Shown here: positions 30,491-41,627 of the stretch, one piece after another
Layout of the letters: each line of letters begins with the position of its first letter
How positions within the stretch are numbered: position 1 is the first letter of the stretch
Assembly: GCF_002288925.2 (NCBI RefSeq)
Contig: NW_022098031.1
Coordinates: 10,755,251-10,819,250 of the forward strand
Direction of reading: 5' to 3'
DNA length: 64,000 bases
From: Delphinapterus leucas
Taxonomy: Eukaryota; Chordata; Mammalia; Artiodactyla; Monodontidae
The notes under the pieces: model-generated
Told to the model about the DNA's origin: nothing
What the model saw: only the letters and a program-made list of their open reading frames with translations
The model's database searches: none
Made by a program: the position numbers and the translations under genes

Positions 30491-31315
30491 GTAGAGATTT
30501 ATCTTAGAGAAAGTTGGTTAAAGAAAAGCAAGGAATAAGCAAAAGGTGGAAGGGGACATGAGAGACATCTGAAAGCTATATGCTGCAGGAAAGAGGTAGT
30601 GAAGAGGGAGAGGTTAAAGGTCTGAGGAGAGGTTCTCCTTGGGGCTGAGGTCTGAGGGCATAGGGTTGGGTGAGACCTGAGGGGGCATCCTCTTCCACTG
30701 AGCCATGAAGGAGGAACATGCAGACGAGTTAGTCAGTGGGAATAAGGAAACGGCAAGATTCTTGCTTGATGACTGCTATTATCCCTGAAAGAGAAACAAG
30801 TGAGATTCTCTGCTGGGCATCTTCAGTGAAGCTTGAGAAAAGTGTGAAGTTTGAATTTGCCACTGAACAGAAAGGAAGGAGCTCATGTGTTATTTCCCTC
30901 CAAAACCTGATCCTTACTCTTATTCCTCTGATCAACAGTTGGCACCAATGAACCGAGACAAAATTCTAGAAATTATCTTCCCCACTCTTATTGCTCAACA
31001 AAGTTCTCATACTTCAACCTCCTAAATATCTCTGGAACCAGTCTTCTCTCCATCTCTTCTCCATCTTCTTGCTGGGGTTGCTGCGGTAGATTCCAAACTA
31101 GTCTCTCTATGCTCATTTGTCTCTTCCAACTCCCAATCCACCCATCATACCGTCGCCAGACCCGTCTTTCAAAAACCCAATAAGGCATTTTGTTGTGTCT
31201 GTATTTAAAATACTTTAAGGTCTTCAGTTGCCTTTAAGATAAAATCCAAATTCCTCTGCAGGATATGAAAAGCACTTCTTGATCTTGTACCTTTTCAACT
31301 TTAATTTTTTCTCAT
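30491..31315. other. Unassigned sequence, partly L2-like
   Basis: No confident feature to 31170. From 31180 to 31310 the words AAAATACTTTAAGGTCTTCAGTTGCC and AAGATAAAATCCAAATTCC resemble the L2 3' coding area, but too little is left to place. Confidence 0.35.
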
Positions 31316-31319
31316 CATT

Positions 31320-31965
31320 TATTCATCCATCCACCCTTCCATTGATTTAAATGCCTACAATATGCTAGCAAATGTGCAGGCTAGGTGCTACTGAAATAAT
31401 ACAAAGAAGTCTAGACATGGTATTTGTGTAAGAGCAACTTATGGTCTGGTGAGGAAAATAAATCTAAATAGCTGTGATAAATGTTATAGTCATCACAGTA
31501 TATACAAGGTGCGCTGAATACACAAAGGAATGTGTGTTAGGTCTCTGAAGGAGGAGTTGGGCAGGGAGAAGAAGTCAGAAAAAGTTTCTTGAACTTAATC
31601 TTGAAAGGTAAGTAAATTTGGGGATCTTTGTTTTTGTGGAGAAGATAGAAAAACGTGTTTCGGGTAGAGGCATTAGTGTGAGCAAAGGCGTGGAGAACAG
31701 AGTGCAAGTGTGTGAAAGAGAAGGAGGCCAGGGCCGGATGCTGGAGTTCCAGGCTCTGTCTGAAGGCAGTGGGAAATAATTGCCAAGTTTTAGACAGAAG
31801 AGTAAATTAATTAGATTTGGGACTTAAAAAGATCTGGTTGACTATAGCATGGAGGATGGACTGGAGGGGTGTAAGATACTGGAGGCAGTGAGGCCATCTG
31901 GAAGGTTGTTATTTAGAGGAGAGATGATGAAGGCCTATGGGCTGAACTAAGGAAAGAAAGTGGGG
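31320..31965 (-). mobile_element. L2 LINE, 3' UTR and end of ORF2
   Basis: Reversed L2: TTTATTCATCCATCCACCC, CTTATGGTCTGGTGAGG, AAGTTTCTTGAACTTAATCTTGAAAGG, GCAAAGGCGTGGAGAACAG, and GGAGGATGGACTGGAGG with GAGATGATGAAGGCC deeper in ORF2. Non-coding now. Confidence 0.85.
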
Positions 31966-31994
31966 TGCTTTAGAAATGTTAAGGGGGAATTATG

Positions 31995-32635
31995 TTCTAT
32001 AGCAATGCGTCTCAAAGTACGGTTCCTAAACTGATGACAGTCTATGAATTGTTTGTTACCATCTGCTGTGAGATAAATACAGAAGTTGAGAGTAAGGATT
32101 AAGGAATCAGGGACTTCCCTGGTGGTGCAGCGGTTAAGAATCCGCCTGCCAATGCAGGGGACACGGGTTCAATCCTCTGGTCTGGGAAGATCCCACATGC
32201 TGCGGAGCAACAAAGCCCGTGCGCCACAACTACTGAGCCCACGTGCCATAACTACTGAAGCCCACGTGCCTAGAGCCTGTGCTCTGCAACAAGAGAAGCC
32301 ACAGCAACGAGAAGCCTGCACACCGCATTGAAGAGTAGCCCCCGCTCACCACAACTAAAGCCCACGCAGCGACAAAGACCCAATGCAGCCAAAAGTAAAT
32401 AAATAAATAAATAAATAAAATAAAAAAGAATTAAACATTTGTAGCAAGTTAAAGGAGTAATTTTACATTTGAAAAATCTAACAGAGAACAAATTGGACTT
32501 GGATTTTGTAGATCTTTGCTTTCTATTTCATTTTTCTAGTTACTCATCTTTACTGTATTTTATAAAAGTATTGGACCGCATGGGCAGGAAATACTAAGTG
32601 GACCACATTTGGCTGACAAGCACTCACCTACAGGA
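31995..32635. mobile_element. Possible hAT-Charlie remnant, split by a SINE
   Basis: GCAATGCGTCTCAAAGTACGGTTCC at the left and ATTGGACCGCATGGGCAGG toward the right recall hAT-Charlie non-autonomous elements. The family is not certain and the right end is not defined. Confidence 0.3.
32110..32421 (+). mobile_element. CHR-type SINE, long form
   Basis: GGGACTTCCCTGGTGGTGCAGCGG start, box B GGTTCAATCCTC altered by an inserted base, CAACAAGAGAAGCCACAGCAACGAGAAGCC body, and CAATGCAGCCAAAAG plus an (AAATA)n tail. The flanking duplication is not clear. Confidence 0.95.
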
Positions 32636-32949
32636 CTTAGTGACTGAATGAATATGGAAGTAGGTGGAAGGAAGGAGTGTAATATGACTCTTGGGTCTGA
32701 TAACTGGAGTGGTAGGTACAGAAAGTTACAGAAGCAAACATTTTTTAAGAAAGATGTTAAATTCCCACTTCCCTATTGTTTCATGCAACAGTCAAAGTTT
32801 TTAAAATGCATTTGGGGAAACACGTCACAATCATTTATTCCTCTAGGTTTTTGCGTGCACCATTTTCTCTACCAGAAACATTCCTCACTCCCTTCTTCAC
32901 TTGGCTAATACTTAATATAAAGACAAACGTAAATTCATTTATGTATCAT
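32636..32949. other. Unassigned sequence
   Basis: No feature recognised. Overlapping + frames at 32648-33009 lack motifs. Confidence 0.35.
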
Positions 32950-33162
32950 CAACATTGCACTAAATGCCTTACATTTATTATTTTTTTAATCCTCACAATA
33001 ACCCTGTGAAGGAGGGGTCCGGTTTTGTAGATGAGAAAACTGAGATTTAGAGAGGTTAGGCAATTTGTTCAAGGTTATCCAGCTAGTAAACTAGTGGAGC
33101 TGCGCTTTGAACCCAAGAAATCCAACTCAGGAACCCATGTGCTTAATCACTGAAATGTACTG
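32950..33162 (-). mobile_element. MIR
   Basis: Reversed MIR: TTAATCCTCACAATAACCCTGTGAAGG, TAGATGAGAAAACTGAGATTTAGAGAGGTTAGGC, CCAGCTAGTAAACTAGTGG, GCTTTGAACCCAAG, GTGCTTAATCACTG. Confidence 0.93.
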
Positions 33163-33164
33163 CC

Positions 33165-33452
33165 TCATGAAAACTCAGCTCAACTGTCACCTCTTCAAGG
33201 AATCTTTCCTTGTTGCCCTTACTTATGGGTGCATCTCCTGTGTTCCCACAAAGCACACGCACGTGCCTATCTCCATCATGGCACTTGCCATTCCCTATTA
33301 CAAGCGTGTGTTTGTTTGTTGCTTCCTTTTTTTCCCCTAAGCTGTGAGCTCCCTGAGGGCAGGAAGGATTCCTTACATCCCTGAATCCTCAATCCAGAGC
33401 ACAGTGCCCAGTATTCAGTAGGAGCTTGGTAACTGTTGAATAAATGGAGGCA
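33165..33452 (+). mobile_element. L2 LINE, 3' end
   Basis: CTCAGCTCAACTGTCACCTCTTCAAGGAATC, ATGGCACTTGCCATTCCC, GTGAGCTCCCTGAGGGCAGG, AGAGCACAGTGCCCAGTATTCAGTAGG and TGTTGAATAAATGG are the L2 3' UTR in order. Confidence 0.93.
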
Positions 33453-33729
33453 TGAGAAAACCTAATATGTTATTGGTAGGATGTTGGATGAGGCCAGAAA
33501 ATAGAGGATCTGGGCTAAACCTGTGCAGGAAGCTTGGGGTCAGATCATGAAGAGTGCTATGCTCGGTTTAGAAACTTGCAAGCAACAGTCACAAAATCCT
33601 TTATTCTTTTCACATCCATGGATATTATGCTTTTCAAGGTATAACTCTGCAATGGGAACATTAACCAGAGTTGTGCTATCACATGTTTAACAGATGCTTT
33701 CTTCCCTTTCCCTGCCAAAGTTCTGATTT

Positions 33730-34223
33730 GTTGTATTTTTTTAATTTTATTTTTTAATTGAAGTCTAGTTGATTTAGTGTTGTGCCAATCTCAGTTGTAC
33801 AGCAAAGTGACTCGGTTACACACATATAATGTTGTGTTTTTTTAATTACTTAATTTTAAAAACTTTTATACTGGAGTATAGTTGATTAACAGTGTTGTGA
33901 TAGTTTCAGGTGTACAGCAAAGTGACTCAGTTATACACATGCAATGTTGTGTTTTTTTAGTTACTTAATTTTAAAAACTTTTTATTTTATAATGGAGTAT
34001 AGTTGATTAACACTGTTGTGATAGTTTCAGGTGTACAGCAAAGTGATTCAGTTATACATATACATGTATCTATTCTTTTTCAAATTCTTTTCCCATTTAA
34101 GTTGTTACATAATACTGAGCAGAGTTCCCTGCACTATGCAGTAGGTCCTTATTGGAAGGTATAGTTAGGGAGTTTGAGATTGAAATGGACACACTGCTAT
34201 ATTTAAAATGGATAACCAACAAA
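33730..34223 (-). mobile_element. Threefold iterated L1 3' end with rearranged 5' piece
   Basis: Three successive reversed L1 3' ends start at 33730, 33831 and 33946. Each opens with GTTGT(G/A)TTTTTTTAA and then the GAAGTCTAGTTGATT / GGAGTATAGTTGATTAAC UTR sequence. The third runs longest, to CACTATGCAGTAGG. An opposite-strand L1 3' fragment (GGGAGTTTGAGATTGAAATGGAC, 34157-34220) follows, as in a 5' inversion. GTTGTGTTTTTTTAATTT recurs at 34224 as the right flank. Confidence 0.85.
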
Positions 34224-34269
34224 GTTGTGTTTTTTTAATTTCCATGGTGTACATGCTTCTGTCACTGCC

Positions 34270-34500
34270 AATTTCTTTTTAAAAAATTTTTATGTATATA
34301 TATGTATATGTATTACTGAAACACAGTTGTACAATGTTATATTAGTTTCAGGTGTACTACTTAAGGATTTGATGTTTGCATACATTATGAAATGATCACC
34401 ACAATAAGTCTAGTAACCATCTGTCCCCATATTAAATTATTACAGTATCATTGACCATATTCCTTATCTGTCACAGTCCATTTCAAGCTACCAGTGTGAC
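34270..34500 (-). mobile_element. L1 3' end (older subfamily)
   Basis: CTGAAACACAGTTGTACAATGTTATATTAGTTTCAGGTGTAC, AATGATCACCACAATAAG, TCTAGTAACCATCTGTCCCC and CATATTCCTTATCTGTC are a reversed L1MA-type 3' UTR. Confidence 0.88.
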
Positions 34501-36465
34501 GTTACTGAATGTGGATGTGGGAAGAGATTAGATCCACAGTATTATGCCATTAAAAAATATTTCCCCCACACAGTTACAATAGACGTAAATGACCTGAAGA
34601 GCATAGGTAAGAGTAACATGTAGTGAAATAATTAGGAAGCAATGAGTTTTGAGTGTTTATTACCTTTGTTTTTACTATGCCGTTAAGTTTATGTAATTTC
34701 ATTTTTAATAATGACGGTGTTTAACAGCTGGCTTACAAAATTCCTTCAATTTTAACAACTGGCTCTCATGATTGGATAGGAGCTGACTCCTCCACACCAC
34801 TGTCATTACTCCCTTTCCCTACAGATTCATGCCAGCCCAGTCTCCTGGGACTGGTCTTCTTCCTAAGCAGGTCACTTATACGAAGCCCTGGGTCAGTGGC
34901 TTTCTGAGGCGGCATTAGCTCTCTCGTTGCATGTTCTAATCTTTGTGAGCCTCGCCCTCAGTACTCAAGTCTTTCTTTGTTTGCAACAACCAAGGTGTCC
35001 TACACAGACCACCATCCCTCCAGACACTGCTTTTTGTCCTGAAAGTAGTTTCCTTCTGATGCCTTCTTGACTCAGGGTTGATCAAATCATACAAGTTCTG
35101 CTCTGCACAGTGAGGCGCCGTTCACATATGGCCTGCTTGCTTGACCATCACACGCTACATTGCTTTGTTACTTACTTGCCCCACACTACTGTCTCAGTAT
35201 GTGCCCTGGCATTTGGACTTGCTTTGACTCTATTTCCTGGTTCTTCTATCCTGCATATGCTCTTACTTTTGGATCTACCTTTGGATTCAAGGTTCCTTCT
35301 GCTTCAACAGCTGAAACCTGGCCTTATTCCATGATCTGATTATACGGCTGTCTGGCTTCCTGGCTTTGGCCTTGCCAATCACAACTCAAATCCAAATGCT
35401 GATAAACAGCAACATGAGGAAATGCCCTGACTTAAGCAGATATTACTGTTTTAGTGTGACCAATATCTGCCAATAGTTGCAAAAACCATGCCTGCCTTAC
35501 TTCTAAACAACTCCTGGAGATTCAAGGCTGCTGAGAGCTCTGAAGGGGGCCTAGGTTAAAATAATGGAGCAGCTGAATTAAACAAATGGCAGCTCTTCCC
35601 CAGCTGTCAGTTCAAAGAAGGTTCAGAGGAGATTGAGTAAACATGTAGGTCCTATATCAATTGAGTTTCTCCTTGCCACTGCTCAGAGGAAGGACATATG
35701 GGATAAATCTAGGCTAAGCATTAAATGGTTTTGAAACACACAGTCTTATACTTTTCTATTCTTTGAACCTAATAAAATCAAGGCTCTTCATTAAGAAAGG
35801 GGGCTTGGCATTTCTCTTTGTGTTCAGTTGATATTAACACTGGTAACCTAATAGTGATACAAAACTAATGTGAACAGATTTCAGCCTTGAATATTCTTGA
35901 ATGATTTAGGAATCAATTTGCAAAAAATCACAAGGGAAAAAACATGCTAAAAAAATTCAGTTGGTTCTCTCAATGGGAATAAAAACTTTTAGTTGTTGGT
36001 TTAGGACTCATGTTGTTGGTTGGAGGTGAGGACTTTCTCAAGTGCCTCAGGCTTCATTGATGCTCTGTCCCTGCTTCAAGGTGACTGGGGCAGTTCCCAG
36101 ACCAGGAAAAGGTTTCTGAGCTTATCATTGAACAGAGAGAATCCTTACTAACTCAAAGATTGATTTTCCCACATTCCAGGAGAGCAGTTATGTTTAATGA
36201 CATACTAAATAACTGCCCTGGAATAGGAAGTTGGTTTTCTGAAGAACATTTCGATTCTCAGACTCTTTCCATAGAAGGAGAATTACCTTAAGTCTTTTCC
36301 TGGACAAGGTAGGGTTGGTAACAACTATTCCAAGAAATAAATAAACAATTGAGTGAAGTTAGAGAGCTCTCTGAGTCTTACCTTCTTACCAAAGAAAAGA
36401 TGCCCAGCAGGGCCGGCTTTGTGGATATGTGATGTGTACACACAGAGTCCTGCACTTAGAGGGGT
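34501..36465. other. Unassigned sequence
   Basis: The longest stretch in the first two-thirds without a recognisable repeat. GC is moderate at 34790-35400, which has one 74-codon + frame (35110-35334) and no motif. Parts (35020-35380) may be an old LTR. Single-copy sequence is equally possible. Confidence 0.35.
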
Positions 36466-36469
36466 TCTG

Positions 36470-36560
36470 CACTTGGCTTAATGCTGTTGCCATCTTGGAA
36501 TTCTTAATAATTTTTTCCAGGTTCATTTTCATTTTTCACTGGGTCCCACAAATGATGGAG
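36470..36560 (+). mobile_element. Fragment of an old unnamed repeat
   Basis: TGCCATCTTGGAATTCTTAATAATTTTTTCC then TTCATTTTCATTTTTCACTGGGTCCCACAAATGATG and CTGGTCCTG is wording I associate with a common old mammalian repeat. I cannot give its name. Confidence 0.35.
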
Positions 36561-36764
36561 CTGGTCCTGATGGCAAGAGAGGTGGAAAAAAGGCTTTCAA
36601 AGAGGTCTGTTTTGTTTTGTTTTTTTCTGTGAGGATGCTCCAGAACAATATTGAAAACATGCCTTGAAAAAATTGTTATAGTTTTTATTTATCCATCCAG
36701 GCAAGAGTAAACTGAGAACACAGCAATCACGAGTGGTGTTATAAACATCCAAGTGCATGTAACA

Positions 36765-36960
36765 ACAAACATTTGTATGGTGCTCATTACCACGTGCCAG
36801 GCTTTGCATACATGAGCTCACTTAATCAGCATTTTATCCCCATTTTGCAGTTGAGGATAGGAGGTACACAGAGGGTGAGAAAATCACCAAAGTTCACATA
36901 GGTAAGTAAGTGGCAGAGCCTAGATATAAACCAAGGCAGTATGGCTTCAGAATGTTAATG
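36765..36960 (-). mobile_element. MIR
   Basis: Reversed MIR: CACGTGCCAGGCTTTGCATACATGAGCTCACTTAATC, TTATCCCCATTTTGCAGTTGAGGATAGG, TAGGTAAGTAAGTGGCAGAGCC. Confidence 0.92.
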
Positions 36961-37424
36961 TAATGTTTCTTCTTTCTACTAAATGGAATAATGACATCAG
37001 TTTGCTGAGAGATGCTTTTCAGCATTTCTGATTGTTCTGGTTATTACTTTTGAATTCAGAGAAAACTGATTAGCTAGGGCCCTTTAAAGGCTTAAGTCTA
37101 CGTGCACTTGGAAACTAACAGTGAAATGCACCATAGGGCAAACACATCCTTTCCTTTGGAACATCAACTACGGACTAGGTACTAAACATATCACACTTCA
37201 GCGTCTCATGACTGGCGTTCAATTTTGACTCAAAAGATTTTTAACTATGCTACTAAGCTTATATGCCAGAGGCCACATGTTCATCCTTGGATATTTACAC
37301 TATACTTTATTCCTTTCAAGGAATTGGAGATTTGGCTCATACTTGCTGGATATGTTAAATGATCCTGTAAAGCCATTTTTACATTAAAGAGTCTTCCTCA
37401 ACTTCATTTTTTAAAATCTATGTA
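36961..37424. other. Unassigned sequence
   Basis: No feature recognised. Confidence 0.4.
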
Positions 37425-37612
37425 GGTACCAGAGCATATTGGTTGAAAGGATGGGCTCTAGCATCCTGTGGCTACCTTTCTGGCCCTGAGATTTACTTCT
37501 ATAATAAGGATAATAAAAACAGACACCTACATGGCTGCCATGAGAGTAGGAAGTATCTTGCACTCCCCAGAACATGGTTAATGCTCAATAGAGGTGAATA
37601 ATTGTTTGATTT
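37425..37612 (+). mobile_element. MIR
   Basis: CCAGAGCATATTGGTTGAAAGGATGGGCTCTAGC start, AATAAGGATAATAAAAACAGACACC and TGGTTAATGCTCAATAG end. Diverged but near full length. Confidence 0.85.
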
Positions 37613-37654
37613 ATAAAAACTGGTATAGAATAGTGCAGTTATATCTTAGGGATA

Positions 37655-37795
37655 AAAATTCTTTGAGCCTCAGTTCATTCAGCAGAAAATAAAGTTAATA
37701 ACACCCATCTCACAAGGTGTTATAAGGATTAAATAAGATAATATATATGAAGTGCTTAGCACAGGGCCTGGCATATAGTAATTTCTTACTAAATG
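37655..37795 (+). mobile_element. MIR, 3' half
   Basis: TTGAGCCTCAGTTCATTC, TCTCACAAGGTGTTATAAGGATTAAATAAG and GTGCTTAGCACAGGGCCTGGCATATAGTAA. A second MIR in tandem with the previous one, missing its 5' half. Confidence 0.92.
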
Positions 37796-37825
37796 GGAAC
37801 TTCTATTACTCTATTTGAATTTTTT

Positions 37826-38026
37826 TTTTTTTTTGCGGTACGCGGGCCTCTCACTGTTGTGGCCTCTCCCGTTGTGGAGCACAGGCTCCGGACGCGCAGG
37901 CTCAGCGGCCATGGCTCAAGGGCCCAGCCGCTCCGCGGCATGTGGGATCTTCCCGGACCGGGGCACGAACCCGTGTCCCCTGCATCGGCAGGCGGACTCT
38001 CAACTACTGCGCCACCAGGGAAGCCC
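37826..38026 (-). mobile_element. CHR-type SINE, short form
   Basis: Reversed SINE from TTGCGGTACGCGGGCCTC to CACCAGGGAAGCCC with few mutations. The 16-bp duplication CTCTATTTGAATTTTT is at 37809-37824 and 38027-38042. Confidence 0.97.
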
Positions 38027-38240
38027 CTCTATTTGAATTTTTTGTCTGTAATGTAAGTCTAGGTCATTTCACAATAGAATTTGGGACCCAGTATAAAACC
38101 ATTCTGTTTTTAATAATATTTTTCATTTTTTTCTTCTTCGTAGGTCCCACTCTGTTAGGGGAATGAGATAAATATTGGTTTTTACTCTGCACTGATACTT
38201 TTTCGTAGTAATTATGCCCTTTAACAATACCCTTTGGAAA

Positions 38241-38600
38241 ATGGTTCTGATGAGCCTAGGGGCAGGACAGGAATAAAGACGCAGACATAGAGAATGGACT
38301 TGAGGACACGGGGAGGGGGAAGGGTAAGCTGGGACGAAGTGAGAGAGTAGCATTGACATATATACACTACCAAATGTAAAATAGATAGCTAGTGGGAAGC
38401 AGCCGCATAGCACAGGGAGGTCAGCTTGGTGCTTTGTGACCACCTAGAGGGGTGGGATAGGGAGGGTGGGAGGGAGACACCAAGAGGGAGGGGATATGGG
38501 GATATATATACGCATATAGCCGATTCACTTTGTTATACAGCAGAAACTAACACAACATTGTAAAGCAATTATACTCCAATAAAGCTGTTAAAAAAAAATA
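38241..38600 (+). mobile_element. Young-looking L1 3' end
   Basis: GGGGCAGGACAGGAATAAAGACGCAGAC to CACAACATTGTAAAGCAATTATACTCCAATAAAGCTG plus poly-A. This is a different 3' UTR type from the copy at 4976. ACCCTTTGGAAA at 38229-38240 recurs at 38816-38827, after the SINE, so the SINE entered the L1 tail region. Confidence 0.93.
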
Positions 38601-38603
38601 TCC

Positions 38604-38815
38604 TTGGGCTTCCCTGGTGGCGCAGTGGTTGAGAGTCCGCCTGCCGATGCAGGGGACGCGGGTTTGTGCCCCGGTCCGGGAAGATTCCACGTGCCGCGGA
38701 GCGGCTGGGCCAGTGAGCCATGGCCGCTGAGCCTGCGCGTCCGGAGCCTGTGCTCCGCAACGGGAGAGGCCACAACAGTGAGAGGCCCGCGTACCACAAG
38801 AAAAAAAAAAAAAAA
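38604..38815 (+). mobile_element. CHR-type SINE, short form, in an L1 tail
   Basis: GGGCTTCCCTGGTGGCGCAGTGG start, GGTTTGTGCCC in place of the usual box B GGTTCGTGCCC, and an A tail of about 17. It sits in the poly-A/target-site end of the L1 at 38241. Confidence 0.96.
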
Positions 38816-38829
38816 ACCCTTTGGAAAGA

Positions 38830-39029
38830 TATGTTGGTCTTTTTCCAACGGTCCTCTTATAAAGGGCTATTAAAATAATGCATAAAAGAAATATCGTTCA
38901 TTCATTATTAATACCTTGTAGCAGTGATTACATCAGCTCAGTCTGGCCATTGATCAGCCCTCAGAGCCCTCCCTTCAAGCAGAGCTCAGGGAGCAGACAA
39001 CAGAGGGAAGGCAAAGAGCACATCTTCTC
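38830..39029. other. Unassigned sequence
   Basis: No feature recognised. A 118-codon + frame begins at 38878 and runs into the L2 remnant that follows. Confidence 0.4.
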
Positions 39030-39440
39030 CCGTGTGCTCCAGATCGTGCTCTGTCAGGGAGGCCCTCCTTCTTCTGTACCTTCAGCTCTTCTCCTCCATT
39101 GGCTCCTTTCTCTCCACCCACCAATATGCCGAGGTCTTTTCCACCTTTCAAACAAGAAACAGAACTATTTTCCCCTCAAACTTGCTGCTCCATTGAAGTA
39201 CTATTTCATCTTTCCGTTTTCTTTTGACTGTTGAACTTCAGCTAAAAGTAGGCTTCACTTCCTTTACATCTCCCACTCTTTACTCCCTTCTTTCACTGTC
39301 TTTCACCCTTAGGACTTTCCAGAAATTTTTGTCTTGAAAGCATTAAGAACTTCCTAATCATCAAGATGTTTTATCTTTTCTTAGTCTTCATTCTTCTTGA
39401 CCTGTCAGACTTATGATACTGTTGAAATCTTGATATCCTG
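39030..39440 (+). mobile_element. L2 LINE, reverse-transcriptase region remnant
   Basis: TCAGCTCTTCTCCTCCATTGGCTCC, and TTAGTCTTCATTCTTCTTGACCTGTCAGACTTATGATACTGTTG fit the L2 ORF2 region around the conserved LLDLSAAFDTVD segment, here eroded to a LLDLSDL..YDTV-like reading with deletions. It belongs to the coding part of L2, rarer than 3' ends. Confidence 0.6.
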
Positions 39441-39770
39441 TTAGAGTCTGGGACACTGTTTGCCCCTAATTTTTTGACTTTTGTATCTTGAGTTGCTCAC
39501 AGAAAATGGCAATGATGCCCACTCTGCAGAATGTTGTGAGGATAAAATGAAGCGCTATTGTTACCTGAGAATAATATCTAGAATGGTCTCTTTTAGGTAG
39601 ATGGAAGCCCAACAGACACCATCGTTTAGGGAAAAATTATGGGAAAGTGTGTAACAGAACTTTTATATCGACAAATACTGTCCTTTTGGGAGGTTGCAAA
39701 AAATTGTACATATATATTTGCATAAAGTACAGGGAGCCTTCTAGCAATTAGTGGATAAAACTCTTAAAAC
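39441..39770. other. Unassigned, perhaps a MIR fragment
   Basis: AATGATGCCCACTCTGCAGAATGTTGTGAGGATAAAATGAAG (39500-39545) may be the centre of a MIR. The rest shows nothing. Confidence 0.35.
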
Positions 39771-41172
39771 TTTTTGAGGAGAAAATATTTGCCAACAATG
39801 TGACAAACAAGGGCTTAATTTCCAAAATATATAAACAGCTCATATAACTCCATATCAAAAACACAAACAACCCAATCAAAAAATGGGCAGAAAACCTGAA
39901 TAGACATTGTTCCAAAGAAGATATACAGATGGCCAATAGGAACATGAAAAGATGCTCAGCATCACTAATTAGTAGACAAATGCAAATCGAAACTACAATG
40001 AGAGGCTTCCCTGGTGGCGCAGTGGTTCGGAATCCACCTGACAATTCAGGGGACAAGGGTTCAAGCCCTGGTCCAGGAAGTTCCCACGTGCCGCGGAGCA
40101 ACGAAGCCCGTGCGCCACAACTACTGAGCCTGCACTCTAGAGCCCGCGAGCCACAACTACGGAAGCCCGCGTGCCTAGAGCACGTGCTCCGCAACAAGGG
40201 AAGCCACCGCAATGAGAAGCCCAAGCACCACAACGAAGAGTAGCCCCCGCTCGCCGCAACTAGAGAAAGCACGCACGCAGCAAGGAAGACCCAATGCAGC
40301 CAAAATTAAGTAAATAAAATAAATTAATTAATTAATAAAAGAAAAACTACAATGAGGTATCACCTCACATCAGTCGGAATGGCCATCATCAGAAAGTCTA
40401 CAAATAATAAATTCTATATTTAAAAAATGCGTTTATTTAGGGTGTGGAGAAAAGGGAACACTTCTACACTGTGGGTGCAGCCATTGTGGAAAACAGTATG
40501 GAGGTTCCTTAAAAAACTAAAAATAGAACTGCCATATGATCCAGCAATCCCACTCCTGGGCATACATCCAGAAAAGATGAAAACTCTAATTTGAAAAGAT
40601 ACATGCACCCCAATATTCATCGCAGCACTATTTACAATAGCCAAGACATGGAAGCAACCTAAATGTCCATCGACATATGAATGGATAAAGAAGATGTGGT
40701 ACACATATACAACGGAATATTACTCAGCCATAAAAAGAATGAAGTAATGCCATTTGCAGCAACGTGGATGGACCTAGAGATTATCATACTAAGTGAAATA
40801 AGTCAGAAAGAGAAAGACAAAAATTGTATGATATCACTTCTATGTGGAATCTAAAAAAATGATACAAATGCATTTATTTACAAAACTGAAGCAGACTCAT
40901 AGACATAGAAAACAAACTTACGGTTACCAAAGGGGAAAGAGGGGGTGGATAAATTAGGAGTTTGGGATTAACAGATACACACCACTAGATATAAAATAGG
41001 TAAACAACAAGGACCTACTATATAGCACAGGGAACTATATTCAGTATATTATAATAACATATAATGGAAAAGAATCTGAAAAATGTATATATGTATAACT
41101 GAACCACTTTGTTGTACACTTTGCTGAAACTAACACAATATTGTAAATCAACTATACTTCCATTAAAAAAAG
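39771..41172 (+). mobile_element. L1 ORF2 C-terminal part and 3' UTR, split by a SINE
   Basis: GAGAAAATATTTGCCAACAATG, AATGGGCAGAAAACCTGAATAGACATTG, GGTATCACCTCACATCAGTCGG, TACAACGGAATATTACTCAGCC and the UTR to TGTAAATCAACTATACTTCCATTAAAAAAA. About 1.05 kb of L1 once the SINE is removed. Frames are broken. An ATATTTAAAAAATGCG tract replaces part of ORF2 near 40425. Confidence 0.95.
40003..40343 (+). mobile_element. CHR-type SINE, long form
   Basis: AGGCTTCCCTGGTGGCGCAGTGG start, box B GGTTCAAGCCC, CAATGCAGCC plus an (AAATTA)n tail. Perfect 13-bp TSD AAACTACAATGAG at 39990-40002 and 40344-40356 within L1 ORF2. The 174-codon reverse frame across it is SINE plus L1 antisense. Confidence 0.97.
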
Positions 41173-41627
41173 CTCTCTGAAGTTAAATATTATTGAAGTA
41201 TATCAGATGTGTTAAAATGGACCCAACTGAGGTCATTTGGCAAGGACATCAAATGCTTTTAAGGAGAAACTCACCATAAGAGAAAGGAGAATCTGGAGTG
41301 GTGACCAAGGCTATACACCTCTAGTGATTAGAATGCGATGGAGGAGGGTTGGTTCCTGGATGGGCTATATGAACTTAATAAGGAGGCTTTAAGATAACAC
41401 TGCATGCACATGTATGTGTAAGCATGTACATTCTGGAGACCAAAGTCATGGAAGGGCTAACTTAAGAGTGCAGTACTGAAGTGATTTGGGGTGTCCATAG
41501 CTGGCCTAATATGGAAGGAGAGCCATCTGCCCTTGCACTTGAGAAATTCTTGCACGATGGGGCAGCAATGAGTCAGGTACTTCATGCTCTTTGCGGGGAG
41601 TTTGGAGTCATAATTTCCTGCAATAGG
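41173..41627. other. Unassigned sequence
   Basis: No feature recognised between two L1 fragments. Confidence 0.4.

Noticed and set aside
38878..39234. 118-codon + frame
   Set aside because: Runs from unassigned DNA into an L2 reverse-transcriptase remnant with no consistent alignment to the L2 protein; not a separate gene.
39748..40272. 174-codon reverse-strand open frame, the longest in the window
   Set aside because: It is antisense of a CHR-type SINE joined to antisense L1 ORF2, crossing the insertion junction. Similar peptides (such as those with the HRQADSQPLRHQG wording) appear wherever a SINE is read in that direction.
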